From Luidia sarsii (lineage: Eukaryota > Echinodermata > Asteroidea > Paxillosida > Luidiidae), in the NCBI GenBank assembly GCA_949987565.1, contig OX465113.1, positions 2,565,372-2,629,371 on the forward strand: a DNA stretch of 64,000 bases. Direction: 5' to 3'. Of this stretch, positions 43,351 to 51,600 are shown piece after piece; within the stretch, counting starts at the first letter, position 1, and the number at the start of each line of letters is the position of its first letter. A model generated the notes under the pieces. That model was not told where the DNA came from. It did not search any database and saw only the letters and a list, made by a program, of their open reading frames with translations. The position numbers and the translations under genes were made by a program.

Positions 43351-44134
43351 GGTCAGAGAGGGAGATTTCCCCGTGACCCTAATACAGCTTCGTACAAAAT
43401 GGTGTGGGCGTGGGCCCTCTTTTACAATTTGAAATAATATTATAAGGACTTTAAAATCCACTATTGGCACATCCATCTGACGTAAAATTATTTGATACAA
43501 AATCCTTGTCTCATAAAAGCTCTGGATAAAATTAGATAGTACAATCTTTCCTATATATTCAGAAAACAAAATAAACTATAACCTTTAACTATCTCTGAAA
43601 GTATTCATCTTTTACATCCTCTTATTTACACATGGATTAAAGTATGTGCACCATCTTCTGGAAGACCATTAAAATACATGTATCGCACCATAAACTCTTC
43701 GGACGCATCGACACGCAATATGGTATTTCTTTATGCAAAAGTATATACAGAATAAAGACTATAATATACATAGGAAACTCTTTTTTCACCAATCTACAGC
43801 TTCGTCTGAAATCAGATATTTTTCTTTCACCAACAGTGGGTAAATGCTCTTCTTTTTCGTTGCAACAGATTGTATAAACCTTAACAACTTAGAATGCAGA
43901 TGCCTTGCTAAATTTCCTTTTTTTCTCAACTAGGCCTATAGTAAATATTATGCCCTAGAAATGTACAACTCTGAATAGTATAACAAGGCTATACAATAAC
44001 ACAGTTTAATGTTTATACAAATTAATCAGATGCACACGGGACAAAGTTAGTACGAGTGCCGCTACGCCGCGCGGTATTCGTACTAAATATTTGTCACGTG
44101 CACTGCCACGTCATTAATAATGACGTCATTGTAA

Positions 44135-44265
44135 AAGTGGAAGGTTAGCCTGCGGTGACGCCATGTAGAACTTTTCTTTCAAGATGGAGTGTGGCTCTGA
44201 AAAGAGCTTAGCCACACTCCTTGAAAGAGAAGTATTACATGATGTCACCGCAATCCTTCCACTCT
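44135..44265. mobile_element. Foldback element family B, compact copy
   Basis: GTGGAAGGTTAGCCTGCGGT and GACGCCATGTAGAAC mirrored by GATGTCACCGCAATCC and TTCCACTC around GGCTCTGAAAAGAGC. Confidence 0.75.
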
Positions 44266-44413
44266 TTGGTGTCAACATGCTCCCTAGTCCTCCAATACTT
44301 TGGTCGGGTAGTACCCGTGCCGCACAGCGAGCGTGCTTGGTCCGCACCGTCCGACAATATTGTTTAGGCAGCTAGGGGAGCATGTTGACGTTGAAGAGCG
44401 TGTTGACACCAAG
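44259..44413. mobile_element. Palindromic element with TTGGTGTCAACA ends
   Basis: TTGGTGTCAACATGCTCCCTAG at the left (first 20 bases decisive) is matched in inverse by CTAGGGGAGCATGTTGAC and GTGTTGACACCAA at the right. No coding content. Next to the receptor 3' end. Confidence 0.6.
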
Positions 44414-44502
44414 GACCCGCACAGACGTATATAAGAAACGACCATAATAGTTACGACCATAATAGTTAGTTACATAAAAAAAAAATTAAGGCCGTGTCCG
44501 AA

Positions 44503-44508
44503 TTTATT
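44503..44508 (-). terminator. Candidate poly(A) signal of the receptor gene
   Basis: AATAAA on the - strand (CCAATAAATTC) about 500 nt beyond the receptor stop at 45011. No stronger candidate lies nearer. Confidence 0.3.
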
Positions 44509-44765
44509 GGTTACGGCCGGCGATAACACACGAGTCTATAATTATGAGAGTCGACTGCAGCCGCTTGTCAAGGGATCCATAGATTCTTGGGTAAATAGAT
44601 CGGTTGCACCGGTGGCCATCTTTGGGGCCTAGTCTTTGTTCCTCTTGGATAGACAAGGTTAGAGTGCACTCTTTGTACCTGCATTGTCACTGAAATTTAA
44701 TAACACTAACCAACGACAAGACCTAACTCTGCGTCAGATCAATGTACATACGTCGACAGCAAGAC

Positions 44766-44777
44766 GCCGCCATCTTG
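44766..44777 (-). promoter_or_regulatory. Perfect TISU/YY1 element on the - strand
   Basis: CAAGATGGCGGC matches the TISU consensus exactly. Translation from its ATG gives only MAASCCRRMYIDLTQS before a stop unless splicing intervenes. It sits just beyond the receptor gene in the same orientation, so it could mark another gene's start or be a chance YY1 site. Confidence 0.35.
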
Positions 44778-45010
44778 GGAGTTAAACCGTGTAGGAATGA
44801 GCTACCTTATTTAAACCTCTGAATAAGGACGCTGGACAGATAGACCCTGATATGGACAATGCATACAGTCTCCTAGTGGTTTTGTAAAATGGTGGGGAAG
44901 TCAGAAGTCGATATTTAGGATTTGCAGGTTTGATCGGTTCTTTCTTTCTTTTTTCTTTTTTTTATAGGAATGGGGCATAGCCTACGTCCCTTTTGGATCT
45001 AAGACTGTTT

Positions 45011-48000
45011 CTAAGTCCACTGTCCAGCACGGACATAGTCTGACAGTGCTGGCTGGGACTGGGCACGATAGTTAGGGCTAGGATTAGCCGCTGTGGCTCG
45101 GTGCGGGTGCATCGACCCTTCAGGAGCTGGAGCTGGAGCGCTCATTGCACTCGCTCGAACATAGTCGGCTACCGGTACTTGAGAAGCGAGAGCCGGGGGT
45201 TCTCGGTTGATGGGGTTTGCTCCAGGGCCTGCACCCGTGGTCAAGGCGCCCCCCTGGCTCGAAGCATTCCCACCGACCTGGACGTAGCCAGATATGGGTG
45301 AGCTGGAAGACGGTCCCCGAGGGTCGGGTCTCGTCTCGGAGCGCTGATGAGAGGACGTCGGAGTTTCCTCGGGCGGGTCTGAATGATTTTCAGCGTGATC
45401 CAGCTGATCGATGCCTTCTGAATCGGAACCGCCTCTCAGTCCGGCCAAGACATAGCCAGCCAATGATTCCTGCGGATTAGGGGACTGACGGTCACCGCTG
45501 CCTCTTATTTCATGGGCCTGATAATCGGCTGATGTACCCTCTCTATGCGATGTATTTCCACTGATGTGGACGTAGTCAGACACCGGTCTCTCACCGGAGC
45601 GAGAATCTCGATTCAGGGGTAAATGGTTTGCCTCTGGAATCTGATGAGAGGGCGCGGTTCTCACTGAACCAGGAGGATATTCGGATTCATGGCGACCAGC
45701 ACCATCTTGGTCCGAAGCACTCACCGGCGTCCGATTCAGAACAGAGTCCGGCACTGGTCTGCCAGAAGAAGATGACCGGTGTTGACGACTTGGACCCAGT
45801 GCTGAGGTCTGGGGAGAAACCTGGACATTCCCTTGGCCCAAGGCATTTCCGCTGACTTGCACATAGCCAGACACTGGTCTCTGGGTCGCGCTTGCTTCAG
45901 TGTCTGAGTTGGCTCTCATTTCTGGTGTCTGCTGGGAGGGCAGGCCGTCCCTCTGACCCAAAGCACTTCTAGATTCAGTGTGTTCAGTGCCCACTGGGTC
46001 TGACAGGCTTAGCCCAGCCTGGACGTAGTCAGACACTGGTCTCTGAGGATTCGAATCCCGATTCGGACGAGGACGTGGTCTTTGGGCCCCTTGAAAGGGT
46101 GGAGGGTCATCTTGGCTAAGAGCATTGCCACTGTCTTGGACGTAGACAGTTCCTGGTTCTTGGGAAGTGGGTGTCCGATGCCCATCGGGACTAGGTCTTG
46201 TCTCTAGATCTCGAAGAAGGGGTGGAAGACCCTCTTGGGGTAAACCACTTCCGCCGACTTGAACGTAGCCGGATACCGGCTGTTTAGGGATCGGTGCTCG
46301 CTGACTAGAGTCGGGATCTTCTGCCGTGATCTGGTGTGAGTAATCGGTACCCCCTTGGCCGTGTCTAGAGGTGGCTTGTTGGTCTTGGCGAGGCGATTCT
46401 GGGGCACCGCCCGACCTAACGGCTCCAGCATTAGCCTGACTGAAAACCAAAGGGAACTGTAAAGGACCAAGAGATGATTGACTGTCATCACGAAGAGTTG
46501 ATTTTAGAAAATCGTCCGGGTTCGAAATATTACCTGCTTGAGTGTATTCGGATGCACATTGTTCAGATGGTGAATCGTTATCATCATTGTCGTTCTGATT
46601 GTTGAGCTCATCATGAATGGGTATTGTAAGAGTGTGGTTTTGTACTGCAGCTGCAGAATTCAGACACTCTACTGTATAGGGATTTCCCGATAGAGATTCT
46701 ACAGGGATAGCAACGTAAGGTTGGCACACTTGTGATGACGTCGTAAGAGAAATCGGACGTTCGGCGCCGAAATGGGTGTATTCTGTTATGCCGGGACTGT
46801 GTGGCGTGCTTCTGGTAGCCCGGACTTGCTGGGCTAGGAGTGGAGAGCCGAGCGATGGCGAGGACGAAGCAACATCGGCCACTGGATCTGGCTTGCTGTC
46901 TCGTTCGGACTGAAGGTTAGATGTTGCTTCTGATTGAGGGAGAGCTACACACGCTGGAACAGTTGCTCCCTGGAGGCAATAGCCATCTGATAATGGCACT
47001 CTGACAGAACTTGAAGGCGGGGTGAAGGGACTGCTCGATACTGGTACAGCCGATGAACCTGGAAGACTGGATAGGAACGCTGGACTTGGTTTGGGTGGTT
47101 GGGTATCGAGCGCGCCTGGCATTGTGGTATACGGGTCTACAGATCGAGGGGGAGCTTCATTCGAGGGGAGGTGATCGTTATTGAGCTGCCCCGAAGCCGT
47201 CCCATTCAATTCAGTCACCACGGTGTATGGTGCGGCGGGACCTGCCTGCGAATCTGGGCGAGATACGTCCCCGGCAGAAGCGAAGGAGGGGACGTGACTT
47301 TCTGGCTGCTGGATCAGAGACTGAGCAGGACCAGAAAGTGGGACAGACTGCTGAAGGTGATCTGTGTGCCTGGTATTACTGACTAAAGGACCCTGATTCC
47401 TTACGCCCTGCTCTGGGCGGGAGGCCGCATTTTGTGTCAGGGTGATGGATGACTCTGGTGTTTGTTGGTAGGGTTGGGGAAGCGGTAAAAGGCTCCCGGA
47501 GGGCCCGGTTGACTGAATCTGTCCTTGGAGTCTCGGGGGCATGGCTGTCAATTCTGACATCTGGGTGTAGGGTGATACCGCTGCTCTGGGACTAGACTGG
47601 ACAGGTTTCGTAGTGCTCACGGACTTGGATTGAGGGCCCGTCGTGGTCTTACTCTGTGTCAGGGCAGACATTTCTGGTGCTTGGCTGTAAGGTGACACTG
47701 GTGACACAGGCGAGCAAAGCTTGGTGGGGTTGAGTGTATTTAGAGGTCTTGCGGCCCGAGTCTCATTCGAACCGAGCCCTGGGCCATGGCCTAGAGGTTT
47801 GGTGCCCTCTTGACCTCCTTGCTGGCACCTGCGCATCACAGGTGGCAAGGATGACGCCTGGTTGTTGGGAGAGACAGCCAAAGGGGAGTTAGACGGGTGG
47901 GGGACAGAAGTAGGCCTACTCACTGGTCTCACACAGGGCGAGGGAGTGGCCATTCGGCTCGGCTGCTGAACAGGGCGAGGAAGGGATGCCAAAGCTGACA

Positions 48001-48610
48001 CCTGGGTGTAAGGAGACACCCCGGTGGAAGAGGATCTCCTCAAGGAAGACCTCTGTTGGCCAGTGAGACCGGCCTCTTGATGTCTGCCATTCGTCGCAAC
48101 CGGGGGAGCATTACGGTCACCGTTAGGGACCTCAAAGGAAACCCTCTTCAAGGGGGACTTCAAGGGGCTGGACTGCGAGGCAGAGGGGGTGCTCTTACGC
48201 GGGGGCGGGACCTGTCCTACCAGCGTGTACGGGCTGACAGCATCCGCTGTCGTCCCCATCACACCCGCTCTCCTGAAGTCCGTCCGGGCAGCGAGCGCGG
48301 TGGCTGGATCGTCGAGGAAGACGTCGTCGTCGCCCTCCTCGGTGAGGCTGGTCCTGTCCCGCAGGCTGCTGAAGTCCGGGCTCTCGCTCTGCGGCGACGG
48401 GGGCACGCCGCTGTCCCGGCTCTCGGAGCGACTGAAGCGGACCGTCTGGGTCTTGTGGTCCAGGTCCAGGCTGTAGGAGATCTGGATGGCCTCCCTGGCC
48501 AGCTCGCACTTGCCCGCCATCAGCTGGACGAGGTCGTTCTTCTTCGTCTCCTGGATCTCGTCGAAGTGCTCCCTCTCGCATTTGGTGGTGCTTCTCGAGT
48601 TTTTGTTACC
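45011..48610 (-). CDS. Receptor terminal exon: 1199-residue cytoplasmic tail with 26 tyrosines in repeat motifs
   Basis: One uninterrupted 3600-nt exon after CTATACAG. The first 45 residues are charged and could hold Box 2. RDSGVPPSPQS follows, a DSG-type phosphodegron resembling those of EPO/prolactin-type receptors. The remainder is Ser/Pro/Gln-rich and probably disordered. Tyrosines come in two families: N-terminal SPYTLV, SPYTQV, SPYSQA, SPYTQM, APYTVV, DPYTTM; C-terminal SGYVQV (three times), VYVQD, SDYVQA, SDYVHI, AGYVLA, ADYVRA, SDYVRA. Most have a small or hydrophobic residue at +3, many Gln at +2; only YCLQ, YSHQ and YRAQ fit the strict YxxQ STAT3 motif. Human gp130 has a tail of about 277 residues, so this one is more than four times longer. 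Confidence 0.9.
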   Translation of the reverse strand, partial: GNKNSRSTTKCEREHFDEIQETKKNDLVQLMAGKCELAREAIQISYSLDLDHKTQTVRFSRSESRDSGVPPSPQSESPDFSSLRDRTSLTEEGDDDVFLDDPATALAARTDFRRAGVMGTTADAVSPYTLVGQVPPPRKSTPSASQSSPLKSPLKRVSFEVPNGDRNAPPVATNGRHQEAGLTGQQRSSLRRSSSTGVSPYTQVSALASLPRPVQQPSRMATPSPCVRPVSRPTSVPHPSNSPLAVSPNNQASSLPPVMRRCQQGGQEGTKPLGHGPGLGSNETRAARPLNTLNPTKLCSPVSPVSPYSQAPEMSALTQSKTTTGPQSKSVSTTKPVQSSPRAAVSPYTQMSELTAMPPRLQGQIQSTGPSGSLLPLPQPYQQTPESSITLTQNAASRPEQGVRNQGPLVSNTRHTDHLQQSVPLSGPAQSLIQQPESHVPSFASAGDVSRPDSQAGPAAPYTVVTELNGTASGQLNNDHLPSNEAPPRSVDPYTTMPGALDTQPPKPSPAFLSSLPGSSAVPVSSSPFTPPSSSVRVPLSDGYCLQGATVPACVALPQSEATSNLQSERDSKPDPVADVASSSPSLGSPLLAQQVRATRSTPHSPGITEYTHFGAERPISLTTSSQVCQPYVAIPVESLSGNPYTVECLNSAAAVQNHTLTIPIHDELNNQNDNDDNDSPSEQCASEYTQAGNISNPDDFLKSTLRDDSQSSLGPLQFPLVFSQANAGAVRSGGAPESPRQDQQATSRHGQGGTDYSHQITAEDPDSSQRAPIPKQPVSGYVQVGGSGLPQEGLPPLLRDLETRPSPDGHRTPTSQEPGTVYVQDSGNALSQDDPPPFQGAQRPRPRPNRDSNPQRPVSDYVQAGLSLSDPVGTEHTESRSALGQRDGLPSQQTPEMRANSDTEASATQRPVSGYVQVSGNALGQGNVQVSPQTSALGPSRQHRSSSSGRPVPDSVLNRTPVSASDQDGAGRHESEYPPGSVRTAPSHQIPEANHLPLNRDSRSGERPVSDYVHISGNTSHREGTSADYQAHEIRGSGDRQSPNPQESLAGYVLAGLRGGSDSEGIDQLDHAENHSDPPEETPTSSHQRSETRPDPRGPSSSSPISGYVQVGGNASSQGGALTTGAGPGANPINREPPALASQVPVADYVRASAMSAPAPAPEGSMHPHRATAANPSPNYRAQSQPALSDYVRAGQWT

Positions 48611-51600
48611 CTGTATAGATTTGAACAAAGGAAAAATGGTAATGCTATCAGTGATATATCATGTCGCCTTCATCATGTATTTTTTTTAAAACAAACCTAA
48701 ATAACAACCTTGATCCATACATGCTTGTTATTATCCCGCCCAAGCTGCCTTTGTTTTTTGTTTTTCAAGCAGCTAATCGGGCGAAACACTGTGCATAACT
48801 CCACTTCTTTTAGGAAAAACCCTCATTTATATTCATCCTGTGCTTAATTAGTCTCCCTCCTAGTAACTTCCTAATGATTCTATAGTGGTGGGTTGTTATA
48901 TGAAAATGATGAACACTCATATTCTGATTCATGACACAGCTAAATCAGACCACCAACATTCCGTGAATTGAAGAAGTCGGGCCTGAAACCGAGAAGGGTT
49001 TATCAAAGATGAGGCAGTTTCTAATTTTTTTTTGGGGGGGGGGAGAACAGGCTCAGAATAGGCCCCTATTCGATTATGCTGGTCTCATTTTAGCGTCCAG
49101 ATACTGTACAAGAGGATGCGGTAATGAACAAAACCAATGGCGCTAGGCCTCTGAAATCTTTGAAACCGAATGTAGATTAATGTCAGATTTTTTTCTTTAA
49201 TGAGGCAAAGGGAACAGGTGCATACCCCCGTCTTGGAGAGGTCCACCACTCCCTCGGCGAACTTGGGCCCGGGAATCGGCCTGATTGAAGAGAACTTCCT
49301 CCAGACGCATCCGATGACGGTCAAGGAGAAGATCAGCAGCGAGACGGAAATTAAAACAGCCTGCAGGATCACGCCCCCAGCTGGTGAGAAAGGGTGATGT
49401 CAATGGATTAAGTCTGTATCAGGTTTGAGTGATACGAACTTGATACGAATGTCACTGGATGAATTTAAAGTGAACACAAAAACTGTTGCAAACTGCTCAC
49501 TGACTAAAATGACCTGCAATACAGAAATCTCAAAAGTTAGAGGGCCTGACGTTTCGATCCTAGCAGGATCTTTGAGAAAGGTTAGAGGGCCTGACGTCTC
49601 GATCCTAGCAGGACCTTTGTGAAAGGTTAGAGGGCCTGACGTTTCGATCCTAGCAGGATCTTTGAGAACGGTTAGAGGGCCTGACGTCTCGATCCTAGCA
49701 GGACCTTTCTCAAAGGCAAGGACATACTCTATGGGAGATCTACCCTCCCTTCATGTGTACATCTGCATCCCACTCCCTTCCCTTTTGTCCTTCCTCTGTC
49801 ATGTGTGTCAGGGCTTTCCTTCCCCTGACTGTCTGTGTATGTCCTTGTCACTTTGCCTTTGAGGAAGGTCCTGCTATGATCGAAACGTCAGGCCCTCTGA
49901 CTTTTGAGATGGATGAATTTAACTGCAGTAATTAACGATGAGGCGTTTGGTTTGTTTGTGTTATCCACTGATGGACGCACAGAGAGAGGAGTCGAGTTGA
50001 CTTCCTGAAGCTGATAACTTGAAAACTCCTTTCTTAAATTCCCTGCTGTATCTTTATTGTCATCTGTTTGGGTTTTTTGTTCCAGGGTAGTCGTATTGCG
50101 CTGAGGCGTCGCTAAACCACTCTGCAAGTTATGTTGCAGAATAACCAGTGAGCAAAATATTGATGTAGTTCCATTCCTTGACGCATATACATGTACATGT
50201 TCATATGCCAGGGCACTCGGTATTAGGCAGTCGGTCATCAGCTTAATTCATGTGTCCGTGGTGATCTTTTGCTGTCCCAGAACCTTTAAGCAAAGTTTTT
50301 GAATTTCAGTTTGGATTTTAGAACTTAAAACAAAAGTCTAGGTAAATTATGACTTTGCCTAGGTGATGGTTGGGCCCACTAGACGTTTCAAAGTCCACCG
50401 CACACACTACACGGCGTGTATGGGAAAAAAAACCATCGTAGACTTTAAAAGAAAAGCATTTTCATGAGTAGTTGTCAGAGGGGTGGAAAGGCGGGCCGTT
50501 TGACCCTGAACAATGACTTTGCTCACCGCTATCCACCGTCTTGCCGTGCGCAGGCCTGGAGTCTGGCCCCGTTCCCTGCGAGGTGAAAGCTGTCAGCCAG
50601 ACGGTGTAGTTGGTGGAAGCCTCCATGCTGCTCAGTGTGTACGCCAGGGTGTCGGGACTCGTCACATTCTGATACTGCATTTTTCCTATTCGTAGAGGAG
50701 GTGGAGGTAGCTCGTCAAAAAAGTATAAGTCAGCAGTTATATCAAACAGATCTTACAAATTTGCTTATTGAATTAAACGCCACAATATAGATATCCACAA
50801 TGTACAACTTTCTCTAAGAAGCTGAATGCCTTTGGGAAAGGTCCTGCTTGAATCAACACGACAGACCTTCACGATTGTTCTTACTTTCCCCGAGTCTTGC
50901 CTCCTCTCCTGATATTGATGGCAACTTGTTTCATCATGAAAACTGTTCAGAAAGGTGATGATGGTTCTTGATGGGTTGGAATAGCGTTCTCTTTCATCAA
51001 CAAATTCCCCTCACAGGGATAACATCGCATTTCCCCGAACCTCTCACCAAGCGCCTCTTCTTCCGACGGCCGACTCAGTGCGGGGTGTTCACTCACCTGA
51101 GCACGGTTTGAGTGTGACGGCATCGATGTAGGCACTGCTCTTGCAGAATGAGATCAGGTAGCCGGCCAGTCTGCCGTTGGCGTTCTGGCTGGGCAGCTGG
51201 CTCCACGTCAGGGCAAGTCGGTCGTGTTGGTTGGGCACAGGCTTGACCGTGAGGTCAGCTGGTGCGGTATCTGGTACTGCTCACACACACACACACACAC
51301 AAAAGCAACGAAGGGACAGCAAATGAAGGGTCGACGAAGTAAGAGTACCTACAATGCTTGATGGAAGCTTTCTTCATGACTTTCAGAAACACCTTCGTTG
51401 CTGTGTAACTAGTTATGGTGGTGGTCTGGGAAACAAAACTAACTGTAGAGGGCCAAGTGAAAGGTAGTTATGGTGGTGGTCTGGGAAACAAAACTAACTG
51501 TGAAGGGCCAAGTGAAAGGTTTGCTGGCCACTGAATCTGTCAAATAGCCCCCAAGTCGGACTGGACTCCATCCAGTGGATCATCCAACAGAGGTAGAAAG

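Larger units (their letters stand above)
40441..45010. other. Region between the convergent genes; repeats, no confident gene
   Basis: Holds the rest of the DOCK 3' region, a foldback MITE (41470-41640), a SINE (42775-42906), the CGTACG patch (43190-43350), a second-family foldback (44135-44265) and a palindromic element at 44259-44413. Short open frames here show no domain, splice or composition support. Confidence 0.6.

Noticed and set aside
48056..48700. A + strand frame of 214 codons over the start of the receptor tail
   Set aside because: Shadow of the GC-rich receptor exon on the other strand; no domain and no splice logic.
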